From Acidobacteriota bacterium (lineage in GTDB: Bacteria; Acidobacteriota; Thermoanaerobaculia; Multivoradales; Multivoraceae), in NCBI GenBank assembly GCA_028875725.1, contig JAPPCR010000006.1, positions 1,309,786 through 1,373,785 on the forward strand: a DNA stretch of 64,000 nucleotides. Direction: 5' to 3'. Below the pieces are notes generated by a model. It was not told where the DNA came from and made no database searches. It saw only the letters and a list, made by a program, of their open reading frames with translations. Position numbers and translations under genes: made by a program. This document shows positions 17,543 through 25,955 of the stretch, one piece after another (position 1 is the stretch's first letter; each line of letters opens with the position of its first letter).

Positions 17543-19003
17543 ATGGCACAGAGTCAGGACAATACGCACGAGCCCGTCGCCGGACGTGCGCCGCTGATCG
17601 TCGGCGGCTACGACTTCCGTTCCCTGACGGAAGCGGTCGCGGTGCCGGTCGAGCGCAAGACGCCGATCGGCTGGTGGTTCTTCTTCCTGCCGTCGCTGGC
17701 GATGCTGGGCCTGTTCGGGGTTTCGATCGGCTGGCTGTTCTGGGAGGGCACCGGCATCTGGGGTCTGAACAACCCGGTCAACTGGGGCTTCGCGATCGTC
17801 AACTTCGTCTTCTGGGTCGGCATCGGCCACGCCGGCACGCTGATCTCCGCCATCCTGTTCCTGTTCCGGCAGAAGTGGCGGACGTCGATCAACCGCGCCG
17901 CCGAGGCGATGACGATCTTCGCGGTCATGTGCGCCCTGGTGTTTCCCGGCATCCACGTCGGCCGTGTGTGGGTCGCCTACTGGATGTTCCCGCTGCCGAA
18001 CCAGATGGACATGTGGCCGAACTTCCGCAGTCCGCTGATCTGGGACGTGTTCGCGGTGTCGATCTACGGCACGGTGTCCCTGATGTTCTGGTACGTCGGC
18101 CTGATCCCGGACCTGGCGACGATCCGCGACCGCGCCAAGACCAGGATCCGCAAGATCGCCTACGGCATTTTCGCTCTCGGCTGGCGCGGTTCGCACCGCA
18201 ACTGGCTCCACTACGAGCGGGCCTACCTGATGCTCGCCGGCCTGGCGACTCCGCTGGTCCTCTCGGTCCACTCCGTCGTGTCGATGGACTTTGCCACCGC
18301 CCAGTTGCCCGGCTGGCACACGACGATCTTCCCGCCCTACTTCGTCGCCGGCGCCATCTTCTCCGGCTTCGCGATGGTCATGACCCTGATGCTGATCTGC
18401 CGGGTCCTGTTCAGGATGGAGGACATCATCACGATGCGCCACCTCGAGAACATGGCCAAGATCATGCTGCTTACGGGCTGCATGGTCGGCTACGCCTACG
18501 GCATCGAGATGTTCATCGCCTGGTACAGCGGCAACCCCTACGAGCAGTTCGCCTTCGCCAACCGGGCGCTGGGCCCGTACGCCTGGGCCTACTGGATCAT
18601 GGTGAGCTGCAACGTGATCACGCCGCAGCTGTTCTGGTTCAAGAAGATGCGCAACCACATCGGCTGGCTGTTCATCTCGTCCATCCTGATCAACATCGGC
18701 ATGTGGTTCGAGCGCTTCGTGATCGTCACTTCGTCGCTCCACCGCGACTTCCTGCCCGCGAACTGGGACTACTACCAGGCCACGTTCTGGGACTTCGCGT
18801 CGCTGATCGGCAGCTTCGGCCTGTTCTTCACGATGTTCTGCCTGTTCGCCCGCTTCCTGCCGATGGTGGCCACGGCGGAGGTCAAGACCGTGCTGCCGGA
18901 GGCGGATCCGCACCAGGGCGAGGAACTCGTGCGCGTGGTGCCCGCCGGGTCGGGGGTGGAGCCTTCGCCGCAGGCGGCGCCGGCCGGCGGGGGAGGCGCC
19001 TGA
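17543..19003 (+). CDS. actC: Alternative Complex III subunit ActC (NrfD-like quinone-binding membrane subunit)
   Basis: A 486-residue protein with about ten membrane helices. '[14 protein letters not shown]', '[16 protein letters not shown]' and '[15 protein letters not shown]' are typical of ActC of quinol:cytochrome c oxidoreductases, in the PsrC/NrfD fold. The tail (about 455-486) is hydrophilic and Pro/Gly-rich. ACIII oxidises quinol in place of a bc1 complex and passes electrons to cytochrome c or directly to an oxidase. Canonical loci begin with actA (pentaheme cytochrome) and actB (Fe-S/molybdopterin-like), but here actC is first after a divergent gene. actD follows with 1 bp between stop and start. 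Confidence 0.93.
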   Translation: MAQSQDNTHEPVAGRAPLIVGGYDFRSLTEAVAVPVERKTPIGWWFFFLPSLAMLGLFGVSIGWLFWEGTGIWGLNNPVNWGFAIVNFVFWVGIGHAGTLISAILFLFRQKWRTSINRAAEAMTIFAVMCALVFPGIHVGRVWVAYWMFPLPNQMDMWPNFRSPLIWDVFAVSIYGTVSLMFWYVGLIPDLATIRDRAKTRIRKIAYGIFALGWRGSHRNWLHYERAYLMLAGLATPLVLSVHSVVSMDFATAQLPGWHTTIFPPYFVAGAIFSGFAMVMTLMLICRVLFRMEDIITMRHLENMAKIMLLTGCMVGYAYGIEMFIAWYSGNPYEQFAFANRALGPYAWAYWIMVSCNVITPQLFWFKKMRNHIGWLFISSILINIGMWFERFVIVTSSLHRDFLPANWDYYQATFWDFASLIGSFGLFFTMFCLFARFLPMVATAEVKTVLPEADPHQGEELVRVVPAGSGVEPSPQAAPAGGGGA

Positions 19004-19004
19004 C

Positions 19005-19613
19005 ATGGGCCTGATGACCCTGGACGTGCCGGAAGCGGCGGCGGGCTACAGCCACTACGGCGTCCTGGCCCGCTTCGAGACCGCCAAGGCGCTCTACCGT
19101 GCCTGTGAGGCGGTTCGCGACGCCGGGTACTCGAAGTGGGACGCGCTGACGCCGTTCCCGGTCCATGGACTCGAGAAGGCGATGGGACTGAAGCCGTCCA
19201 GGCTGCCGTTCCTCGTGCTGGCCACGGGGCTTTCCGGCGCCGGCCTGGGCTTCGCCCTGCAGAGCTGGGTCCACATCAAGGCCTACCCGCTGATCATCAG
19301 CGGCAAGCCGCTGTTCACGTGGCCCGCGTTCGTGCCGGTGACCTTCGAGCTGGGCGTGCTCGGCGCGGCGCTGGGAGCGGTACTCGGCATGTTCGCCTTC
19401 AACAAGCTGCCGACGTACCACCATCCGCTGTTCCGGTCGGAGAACTTCGCCCGCGTCACGGACGACGGGCTGTTCATCGCCATCGAGGCCTGGGATCCCA
19501 AGTACGACGACCAGGACACCGCGGAGTTCCTGAGCGGGCTCGGGGCGGTCGAGGTCGAGCACGTGCCGATCGACGATCCGGCGGAAGACGGTGACGGGGG
19601 AGGCGCCGCCTGA
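19005..19613 (+). CDS. actD: Alternative Complex III subunit ActD (DUF3341)
   Basis: A 202-residue protein with a soluble N-terminal ferredoxin-like part ('YGVLARFETAKALYRAC', 'WDALTPFPVHGLEKAMG'), two membrane helices at about 66-86 and 103-125 and a cytoplasmic C-terminal part. This is the DUF3341 arrangement of ActD. 'TPFPVHGLEKAMGL' is a near-invariant family motif. It sits between actC and actF, overlapping the latter by one base (TGATG). In canonical clusters actE (a monoheme cytochrome c) lies between actD and actF, and it is missing here. Confidence 0.92.
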   Translation: MGLMTLDVPEAAAGYSHYGVLARFETAKALYRACEAVRDAGYSKWDALTPFPVHGLEKAMGLKPSRLPFLVLATGLSGAGLGFALQSWVHIKAYPLIISGKPLFTWPAFVPVTFELGVLGAALGAVLGMFAFNKLPTYHHPLFRSENFARVTDDGLFIAIEAWDPKYDDQDTAEFLSGLGAVEVEHVPIDDPAEDGDGGGAA

Positions 19614-20848
19614 TGGCTCACGGGCCTCGCATCGTTCGCCTGGACCAGTTGGTCATCCGGCCGGGAAGCGGCTGGGCTCGCCTGCCCCTGATAGCGGGCG
19701 GGGTCGGCCTCGTCTTCACCGCCGTGTCGATCGTGCTGGCGACGGGCTCCAAGGAGAGCACGAAGCAGTTCTTCCACTCCTGGCTCGTGGCCGTCGTCTT
19801 CTTCCTCTGCATCGGCCTCGGCTGTCTGTTCTTCGTGCTGATTCACCACGCGACGAAGGCCGGCTGGGGCGTCGTGGTGCGCCGCCTGGCCGAGAACCTG
19901 GCCTGTACGGTGCCCGTGCTGGCGGTCCTCTTCGTTCCGGTCGTGGCCCTGGGCATGTACGACCTGTTCCACTGGACCCACGCCGACGCGGTGGCCCATG
20001 ACCGCTTGCTGCAGGTCAAGGAGCCCTGGCTCAACGAGACCGGCTTCTGGATTCGTACGGTGATCTACTTCGCGGTCTGGAGCGGGTTGGCCTTCTACTT
20101 CCGCAACATGTCGCGGCGGCAGGACGAGAGCGCCGACGAGGCGCTCTCCCGCCGAATGGCGCGATTCAGCCCCGTCGCCGTCGCCCTCTTCGCCGTGACG
20201 TTGACCTTCGCCGGTTTCGACTGGCTGATGTCGCTCGAGCCGCACTGGTACTCGACGATGTTCGGCGTCTACTTCTTCGCCGGCACGGTTGTCTCGGCGT
20301 TCGCGGCGCTGACCGTCTTCACGCTGGCGTTCGAACGGTCCGGCCACTTCCGGGGCGTGGTCACCGGCGAGCACTTCCACGATCTCGGCAAGCTGCTGTT
20401 CGCCTTTACCGTGTTCTGGGCCTACATCGCCTTCAGCCAGTTCTTCCTCATCTGGTACGCGAACATCCCGGAGGAAACGAACTGGTTCCTCAGCCGGCTG
20501 CACGGCACGGACCTCAATCCGGCGAGCTGGCGGTCCGCGACCATGCTGCTGGCCATCGGCCACTTCGCCGTCCCGTTCTTCTTCCTCATGCCCCGGACGA
20601 TCAAGCGCAATCGCACCCTGCTGCTGATCGGCGCGGTCTGGATGCTGGCCATGCACCTCTGGGACCTGTTCTGGCTGGTCATGCCGAACCTGCACCGGGA
20701 GATGACCTTCAGCCTTCTCGACGTGACCTCCCTTCTCGGCGTTGGCGGCCTGTTCCTGGCAACCGCGGGCTGGCTCCTGGGCCGCGGCTCGCTGGTGCCG
20801 TCCGGGGATCCGCGGCTCGTCGAGTCCCTGGCCTTCGAGAACATCTGA
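19613..20848 (+). CDS. actF: Alternative Complex III subunit ActF (NrfD-like membrane subunit)
   Basis: A 411-residue protein with about ten membrane helices. It is shorter than ActC and clearly of the ActF type: 'FFHSWLVAVVFFLCIGLGCLF', 'FDWLMSLEPHWYSTMFGVYFF' and 'FAFTVFWAYIAFSQFFLIWYA' are characteristic. It forms the second membrane half of the ACIII core. Start ATG 19613 overlaps the actD stop. A 133-bp gap with a weak promoter candidate follows, before the second cupredoxin-like gene. Confidence 0.93.
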   Translation: MAHGPRIVRLDQLVIRPGSGWARLPLIAGGVGLVFTAVSIVLATGSKESTKQFFHSWLVAVVFFLCIGLGCLFFVLIHHATKAGWGVVVRRLAENLACTVPVLAVLFVPVVALGMYDLFHWTHADAVAHDRLLQVKEPWLNETGFWIRTVIYFAVWSGLAFYFRNMSRRQDESADEALSRRMARFSPVAVALFAVTLTFAGFDWLMSLEPHWYSTMFGVYFFAGTVVSAFAALTVFTLAFERSGHFRGVVTGEHFHDLGKLLFAFTVFWAYIAFSQFFLIWYANIPEETNWFLSRLHGTDLNPASWRSATMLLAIGHFAVPFFFLMPRTIKRNRTLLLIGAVWMLAMHLWDLFWLVMPNLHREMTFSLLDVTSLLGVGGLFLATAGWLLGRGSLVPSGDPRLVESLAFENI

Positions 20849-20900
20849 GGCCGAGAACATCCGAAGCACTCGGGGGTCGCACGTCCGTCAGCCGTTCGTC

Positions 20901-20929
20901 TTGTTCCACCCGCCGGTCCTTGCTACGCT
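20901..20929 (+). promoter_or_regulatory. Candidate promoter between actF and the oxidase genes
   Basis: TTGTTC (20901-20906), a 17-bp spacer and TACGCT (20924-20929) lie 53 bp ahead of the cupredoxin-like start. The match to consensus is modest (3 of 6 in each box). Confidence 0.28.
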
Positions 20930-20981
20930 GCGCAGCGTTCCAGGACCTCTTGCAACACTCCCCCTGTCAAGGAGCATCGAC

Positions 20982-21698
20982 ATGATTCCGAAGCAGACGA
21001 TCCGCGTCTGTGCCGTTCTTCTCGCCTTCGCCCTGGCTTCCTCCTCGGTTGCCCTCGGCGGCACGATTGTCGGCAAGGTCACGTACGAAGGACGGACACC
21101 GCCGCAACGTCCGATGAGGATGGACGCGGACCCGAAGTGCGCCGAGAAGCACAGCGGCACGGTTCTCGACCAGACCTTCATGATCGGGGATGGCGGCGCC
21201 TTCGCCAACGTCTTCCTGGTGATCACCGAGGGCCTCGAAGGGAAGTCCTTCGATGCGCCGTCGCAGCCGGTCGTCATGGACCAGAACGGCTGCATCTACA
21301 CGCCGCGCATCATGGGCATCCAGGTCGGCCAGCAGTTCAAGGTGAAGAACTCGGACGGCCTGCTGCACAACGTCCACTCGCTGTCCAAGGACAACCCTCC
21401 GTTCAACCGGGCGATGCCGGCCAGCGTGACCGAGGCCGACTACAGCTTCGACAAGACAGAGCGCTTCAGGATCAAGTGCGACGTCCATCCCTGGATGACT
21501 TCCTGGGTGACGGTCGTCGATCATCCGTTCTACGCGGTGTCGGGCGCCGACGGCTCCTTCCGCATAGAGAACGTGCCTGCCGGCACCTACACGATCGAGG
21601 CCCGGCATGAGTTCGAGAGGTTCAAGGTCTACTCCGAGACCGTCGAGGTCGGCGACAGCGGCACCGTGACGGCGAACTTCGTGTTCAAGCCGGAGTAG
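20982..21698 (+). CDS. Exported cupredoxin-like protein (paralogue of the gene at 16613)
   Basis: A 238-residue protein from ATG 20982 with a Sec signal (about 1-26, cleaved near 'VALG-GTIVG'); unlike its paralogue it has no lipobox Cys. The mature part begins with a short beta repeat. It contains 'LLHNVHSLSKDN' and 'IKCDVHPWMTSW', giving His and Cys-x2-His-x2-Met ligands typical of type 1 copper. It ends in a carboxypeptidase-regulatory-like segment 'AGTYTIEARHEFERF'. Lying between actF and oxidase subunit I, it is well placed to carry electrons between the two complexes. That is inference. Alternatively it is a structural or copper-delivery protein for the oxidase. Confidence 0.78.
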   Translation: MIPKQTIRVCAVLLAFALASSSVALGGTIVGKVTYEGRTPPQRPMRMDADPKCAEKHSGTVLDQTFMIGDGGAFANVFLVITEGLEGKSFDAPSQPVVMDQNGCIYTPRIMGIQVGQQFKVKNSDGLLHNVHSLSKDNPPFNRAMPASVTEADYSFDKTERFRIKCDVHPWMTSWVTVVDHPFYAVSGADGSFRIENVPAGTYTIEARHEFERFKVYSETVEVGDSGTVTANFVFKPE

Positions 21699-21738
21699 AC
21701 GAGGAACCTCAGCAAGTAGCTAGAAAGGAGCGGCGTCC

Positions 21739-23496
21739 ATGGCGGAGCCCGTTCACGCTTCATCTGCACACGACGAGCATCATCACGAGCAGAGCTTCTG
21801 GCGGAAGTACATCTTCTCGACCGATCACAAGGTGATCGGCGTCCAGTACTCGGTCACGGGTCTGGCGTTTCTCTTCTTCGGGTTCGTCCTGATGATGGTG
21901 ATGCGCTGGAATCTCGCCTACCCCGGCGAGCCGATCCCCTTGATCGGTTCGCTCCTCGGCGAGAACCGGGCGCCCGGCGGCATCATGCTGCCGGACTTCT
22001 ACAACGAGCTCGGCGCCATGCACGGCACGATCATGGTGTTCCTCGGCGTCGTGCCGCTCGCCGTCGGCGGCTTCGGGAACTTCGTCATGCCGTTGCAGCT
22101 CGGCGCCCCGGACATGGCCTTCCCGCGGATCAACATGATCAGCTACTGGTGCCTGTTCATGGGCGGCGTGACGATGTTCGCCAGCTTCTTCCTGCCGAAC
22201 GGCGCCGCGGGTAACGGCTGGACCTCCTACTCGCCGCTGGCCGACATCGCGCTGAACGGCCAGACCGCCTGGCTGATCGGGATGATCTTCCTGATCACGT
22301 CGTCTCTGCTGGGCGCGGTCAACTTCATCACCACGGCGATCCAGCTCCGTGCGCCGGGGATGACCTGGATGCGCCTGCCGTTCTTCTGCTGGGCGCAGAT
22401 CGTGACCGCCTTCCTCCTGCTGCTGGCCTTCCCTCCGCTCGAGGCCGCGGGTGTGCTGCAGTTGATGGACCGGGTCGCGAACACGAGCTTCTTCATCCCG
22501 GAGGGTCTGGTGGTCGGCGGCGAAGTGGTCGACCGGAGCGGAGGCGGCAGTCCGCTGCTCTGGCAGCACCTGTTCTGGTTCCTGGCCCACCCCGAGGTCT
22601 ACGTCCTCATCCTGCCGGCGATGGGGATCGTCGCCGAGGTGATCGCGAACAACAGCCGGAAGCCGCTCTGGGGCTACCGCTCGATGGTCTACTCGCTGAT
22701 CTTCCTCGGTTTCATGAGCTTCATCGTCTGGGCGCACCACATGTTCATCACGGGCATGGGCTCGGTGATGTCCACCTTCTTCCAGACGACGACGATGATC
22801 ATCTCGATCCCGTCGGTCATCATCCTGAGCGCGCTGTTCATCTCGCTGTGGGGCGGTTCCATCCGCTACAACACGCCGATGCTGTTCGCGCTCGGCTTCC
22901 TGCCGATGTTCGGCATTGGAGGGCTGACCGGGCTGCCGCTCGGTCTCTCGGCGGCCGACATCCCGCTCCACGACACCTACTACGTGATTGGCCATTTCCA
23001 CTACGTCGTGGCGCCCGGAACCCTGTTCGCGCTGTTCGCAGGCGTCTACTACTGGTTCCCCAAGGTGACGGGGCGCAAGATGAACGAGTTCCTGGGCCAA
23101 CTCCACTTCTGGCCGTCGCTCGTCTTCATGAACGGGGTCTTCTTCCCGATGATGATCCAGGGCCTGAACGGCGTTTCGCGGCGGCTTGCGGACGGCGGCA
23201 TCACCTACGACTTCGCCGGCGAGGTCGCGGGTCTCAACCGCATGATGTCGGTCTCGGCCTGGTGCCTGGCGCTGGCCCAGATTCCGTTCATCATCAACTT
23301 CTTCATGAGCATCCGTAGCGGCGAGAAGGCCGGCCGCAACCCCTGGAACTCGACCACGGTCGAGTGGCTGGCGCCGTCGCCGGCGCCGCACGGGAACTTC
23401 GATCAGGAGATCGTGGTCACGCGTGGACCGTACGAGTACAGCGTCCCCGGTAGCGACAAGGACTACGTCCCACAGGCCGAACCGGCCTCCACCTGA
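21739..23496 (+). CDS. ctaD: Cytochrome c oxidase subunit I, A-type, lacking the K-channel lysine
   Basis: A 585-residue protein with twelve predicted membrane helices. Heme a and a3/CuB ligands are intact: H95 ('ELGAMHGTIM'), H284-E286-Y288 in 'AHPEVYVLILP', H333-H334 ('WAHHMF'), and H419 and H421 in 'HDTYYVIGHFHYV'. The D-channel is present: N114, D125 ('GAPDMAFPRIN'), S188/S189 and E286. In helix VIII the motif normally reading IPTGIK reads 'IPSVII', so the K-channel Lys362 (Rhodobacter numbering, coinciding with residue 362 here) is Ile. Thr359 is Ser and Ser365 is Ala. No Lys occurs between HHMF and WGGSI. The gene starts 40 bp after the cupredoxin-like gene, with 'AAAGGAG' as ribosome-binding site. 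Confidence 0.96.
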   Translation: MAEPVHASSAHDEHHHEQSFWRKYIFSTDHKVIGVQYSVTGLAFLFFGFVLMMVMRWNLAYPGEPIPLIGSLLGENRAPGGIMLPDFYNELGAMHGTIMVFLGVVPLAVGGFGNFVMPLQLGAPDMAFPRINMISYWCLFMGGVTMFASFFLPNGAAGNGWTSYSPLADIALNGQTAWLIGMIFLITSSLLGAVNFITTAIQLRAPGMTWMRLPFFCWAQIVTAFLLLLAFPPLEAAGVLQLMDRVANTSFFIPEGLVVGGEVVDRSGGGSPLLWQHLFWFLAHPEVYVLILPAMGIVAEVIANNSRKPLWGYRSMVYSLIFLGFMSFIVWAHHMFITGMGSVMSTFFQTTTMIISIPSVIILSALFISLWGGSIRYNTPMLFALGFLPMFGIGGLTGLPLGLSAADIPLHDTYYVIGHFHYVVAPGTLFALFAGVYYWFPKVTGRKMNEFLGQLHFWPSLVFMNGVFFPMMIQGLNGVSRRLADGGITYDFAGEVAGLNRMMSVSAWCLALAQIPFIINFFMSIRSGEKAGRNPWNSTTVEWLAPSPAPHGNFDQEIVVTRGPYEYSVPGSDKDYVPQAEPAST

Positions 23497-23517
23497 CCGT
23501 TCGAGGACCCCAAAGAG

Positions 23518-24117
23518 ATGGAAATCCCCTACACGGTAGAGGCCCACCCCGAAACCGGCCTCAACAACGGCAAGATCGGCATCTGGCTGTTTCTGACCTC
23601 GGAGGTCATGCTGTTCGGGGCGCTGTTCGCCACGTTCATCATGCTGCGCATCGGGTCGGACGGCAACTGGGCCGCGATGCAGGCGGAAGCGGAACTCAAC
23701 ATTCCGCTGGCGACGCTCAATACCGCCGTGCTGATCGCCTCCAGTCTGACGATGGTCATGGCCTGGGCGTCGCTGATGCGCGGGCAGTTGGGGCGGTTCA
23801 AGGTGTTCGGCTGGTTGACCGTCGGCTGCGGCGGCATCTTCCTGGTGATCAAGTACTTCGAGTACACGGCGAAGTTCGAGCACCACCACTACCCCGAGTC
23901 GAACACCTTCCTCGCCATCTACTTCGCCATGACCGGGCTCCACGCCCTGCACGTGATCGGTGGCATGGCCTGGAACGCCTACTTCACCGGGCCGGGATCG
24001 AAGCTGTTCCACACGAACCGGCAGTGGCTGACCGACCGGGTCGAACACTCGGGTCTGTTCTGGCACTTCGTCGACCTGGTCTGGATCTTCCTCTTCCCCG
24101 TCTTCTACCTGCTGTAG
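23518..24117 (+). CDS. ctaE: Cytochrome c oxidase subunit III (short, five-helix form)
   Basis: A 199-residue protein with five membrane helices, lacking the first two helices of the seven-helix mitochondrial-type subunit, as in caa3/bo3-like CoxIII. 'GKIGIWLFLTSEVMLFGALF' (helix 1 with the conserved Glu) and 'TGLHALHVIGGMAW' are family hallmarks, and 'EHSGLFWHFVDLVWIFLFP' closes the protein. It stabilises subunit I and proton uptake into the D-channel. It lies 21 bp after subunit I. Confidence 0.95.
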   Translation: MEIPYTVEAHPETGLNNGKIGIWLFLTSEVMLFGALFATFIMLRIGSDGNWAAMQAEAELNIPLATLNTAVLIASSLTMVMAWASLMRGQLGRFKVFGWLTVGCGGIFLVIKYFEYTAKFEHHHYPESNTFLAIYFAMTGLHALHVIGGMAWNAYFTGPGSKLFHTNRQWLTDRVEHSGLFWHFVDLVWIFLFPVFYLL

Positions 24118-24169
24118 CGGACGCCAGCAGCCCTGAGTATCTGGTCAACCCTGGAGCTAGTCGCATCCC

Positions 24170-24499
24170 ATGAGTGAACACGTCGATATCGACAAGCAGG
24201 TCCGCATCTACTTTCTGGTGTTCGGCGCGCTGATGGTGGGCACTGCCGCCACGGTCGGCGCGTACTACCTGGAGGTCTCGGTGCCGGTGGCCCTGACCAT
24301 CGGTCTGTTCATCGCCAGCGTCAAGGCGTCCCTGGTCGCCTGCTTCTTCATGCACCTGATCGACGAGAAGAAGGTCATCTACTGGACGCTGGCGCTGACC
24401 GTGGCGTTCTTCATCGCCCTGATGGCGCTGCCGCTCCTGACGTCCGTCGCCGATCAGGTCGGAGAGTTCGCGGAAGTCGAGGCGCACGAAGCTCACTGA
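24170..24499 (+). CDS. Cytochrome c oxidase subunit IV (prokaryotic, CyoD/CtaF-like)
   Basis: A 109-residue protein with three membrane helices (about 13-33, 37-58 and 67-92). The motif 'IASVKASLVACFFMHLIDEKK' between helices 2 and 3 is characteristic of prokaryotic subunit IV, an assembly or stability subunit. It follows subunit III by 52 bp. Confidence 0.88.
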   Translation: MSEHVDIDKQVRIYFLVFGALMVGTAATVGAYYLEVSVPVALTIGLFIASVKASLVACFFMHLIDEKKVIYWTLALTVAFFIALMALPLLTSVADQVGEFAEVEAHEAH

Positions 24500-24518
24500 C
24501 AGCTTCGCTGATCGAGCC

Positions 24519-24992
24519 ATGAATCTGAAGGTCATCCACATCGTCTTCGTCGGCAGCGCCGTTCTCCTGGCGCTGTTCTTCGGCGGCTGGTGTCTGGCGC
24601 AGGGGAGCGCGTACGCGGTCGGCGCCGTCCTGTCCTTCGCGGTCGCGGCGGCGCTCGTCTGGTACGGCATCTGGTTCTGGCGCAAGATCACGACCCCCGA
24701 GGAAGAGTGGGCCCGCCGCCGGAAGCTGTTCCGCACGATTCCTGTTGCCGTGGCGGCCTGGCTCTTCGCCTCCGAACCGGCGGCCTGGGCCTGCTCGGTC
24801 TGCTACGGGGCTGCCGAAGGGACGATGATCGACGCGGCGCGAGCCGGCGTCTGGTTCCTGCTGGCGGCTGTCTTCGTGATGCAGGGGGCCTTCGTCCTCT
24901 TCTTTCTCTATCTCCGGCGCCGCGCCCGGCGTCTGCGAACCGACCCGGTGCCGCCCTGGTGGAGCACCGTTGAGGAGCCTGTCAAGTCATGA
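24519..24992 (+). CDS. Small membrane protein with CxxC motif in the oxidase operon
   Basis: A 157-residue protein with two N-terminal helices (about 6-26 and 31-52), a basic linker ('RRRKLFRTIP') and a hydrophobic segment ending in 'AWACSVCYGAAEG'. A last helix (about 105-130) and a basic tail follow. The Cys-Ser-Val-Cys pair sits at a predicted membrane boundary. I do not recognise a named family. Its position between subunits IV and II, with an ATGA overlap into subunit II, suggests an oxidase assembly role, for example metal or thiol handling at the CuA site. That is inference. Confidence 0.7.
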   Translation: MNLKVIHIVFVGSAVLLALFFGGWCLAQGSAYAVGAVLSFAVAAALVWYGIWFWRKITTPEEEWARRRKLFRTIPVAVAAWLFASEPAAWACSVCYGAAEGTMIDAARAGVWFLLAAVFVMQGAFVLFFLYLRRRARRLRTDPVPPWWSTVEEPVKS

Positions 24993-25792
24993 TGGATGCC
25001 ATGTTCCCGGTGGCGGCGTCGGAGCACGCCGGCCGGATCGACACCATGATCGACGCGGTGCACTACCTGATGCTCGCGCTCTTCATCGTCTGGGCCGCGT
25101 TCTTCGTATACGTGCTGATTCGTTTCCGGGCGCGTCGGAACCCGAAGGCGGACTACGTCGGCGTCAAGAGCAAGATGAGCACCTACGGCGAGGTCGCGGT
25201 GGCGATCGCGGAGGGGATTCTCCTGCTCGGCTTCTCGATCCCCATGTGGGCGGAACGGGTGGACGAAGTGCCGCCGGAGTCGGACGCGACGGTGGTACGG
25301 GTCGTGGCGCAGCAGTTTGCGTGGAACGTCTGGTACCCGGGGGCTGATGGCGAGTTCGGCACGCAGGACCTGTCACTGATAGACGAAGCGACCAATCCGA
25401 TCGGTCTCGACCGCGACAGCGAGGCGGGCGCCGACGACATCTGGACCGTGAACCAGTTGCACCTCCCGGTCGACAAGGCGGCGATCATCCACCTGTCGTC
25501 CAAGGACGTGATCCACAGCTTCAACCTGCCGAACATGCGGATCAAGCAGGACACCATCCCGGGTATCTCGATTCCGGTCTGGTTCGTTCCCACCAAGACG
25601 ACGGCCCAGATCCGCGAGGAGACCGGCAATCCGGACTACGTCTACGAGATCGCCTGCGCCCAGCTCTGCGGCAACAGCCACTACTCGATGCGGGGCTTCC
25701 TGACCGTGCACACTGAGGAAGAGTTCCAGGCCTGGCTCGACGAGGAAGCGTCCTACCTCACCGGCAGCGACGACGACTTCTTCGACTTCTAG
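24989..25792 (+). CDS. ctaC: Cytochrome c oxidase subunit II (CuA-binding)
   Basis: A 267-residue protein with two N-terminal membrane helices (about 24-46 and 66-84) and a periplasmic cupredoxin domain. CuA ligands are all visible: His in 'KDVIHSFNLP', then 'CAQLCGNSHYSM' (Cys-x3-Cys-x3-His-x2-Met). The 'QQFAWNVWYPG' aromatic patch is where cytochrome c donates electrons. There is no fused heme domain, so an external carrier is needed. Position last in the cluster (I-III-IV-x-II) is unusual compared with the common II-I-III order. It overlaps the upstream gene by 4 bp (ATGA). A strong hairpin follows. Confidence 0.95.
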   Translation: MMDAMFPVAASEHAGRIDTMIDAVHYLMLALFIVWAAFFVYVLIRFRARRNPKADYVGVKSKMSTYGEVAVAIAEGILLLGFSIPMWAERVDEVPPESDATVVRVVAQQFAWNVWYPGADGEFGTQDLSLIDEATNPIGLDRDSEAGADDIWTVNQLHLPVDKAAIIHLSSKDVIHSFNLPNMRIKQDTIPGISIPVWFVPTKTTAQIREETGNPDYVYEIACAQLCGNSHYSMRGFLTVHTEEEFQAWLDEEASYLTGSDDDFFDF

Positions 25793-25795
25793 GAG

Positions 25796-25839
25796 CTTGC
25801 ACCGAGGGAACGCAGCGAAGCGAGTTCCCTCGGTGCAAG
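25796..25839 (+). terminator. Strong hairpin after the oxidase operon
   Basis: CTTGCACCGAGGGAAC (25796-25811) pairs perfectly with GTTCCCTCGGTGCAAG (25824-25839) around a 12-nt loop, 4 bp past the subunit II stop. A 16-bp perfect stem right after the last gene fits an mRNA 3' end. No U-tract follows, so it may work with Rho or protect the transcript. Confidence 0.6.
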
Positions 25840-25853
25840 GTGCTAGGGCGGTA

Positions 25854-25892
25854 GGGGCTGGGGCCAAACACGGGGTCTGCGACGGGTTTGGC
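25854..25892. repeat. GCCAAAC/GTTTGGC hairpin repeat, copy 2
   Basis: The 17-mer GGGGCTGGGGCCAAACA (25854-25870) is identical to 16570-16586. The stem GCCAAAC (25863-25869) pairs with GTTTGGC (25886-25892). A further small GC hairpin (CCGGCC-GCA-GGGCCGG) lies just downstream near 25908-25923. No gene is seen in the 163-bp gap 25793-25955. Confidence 0.5.
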
Positions 25893-25955
25893 GGCGCCAG
25901 GAACCGGCCGCAGGGCCGGCTCCGCCTTGTCCGCCCCGGGTGTACGCTCTGAGGC

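Noticed and set aside
21760..24066. A 768-residue minus-strand open frame
   Set aside because: It mirrors oxidase subunits I and III, whose ligands are all present on the plus strand. Long antisense frames are expected at this GC content.
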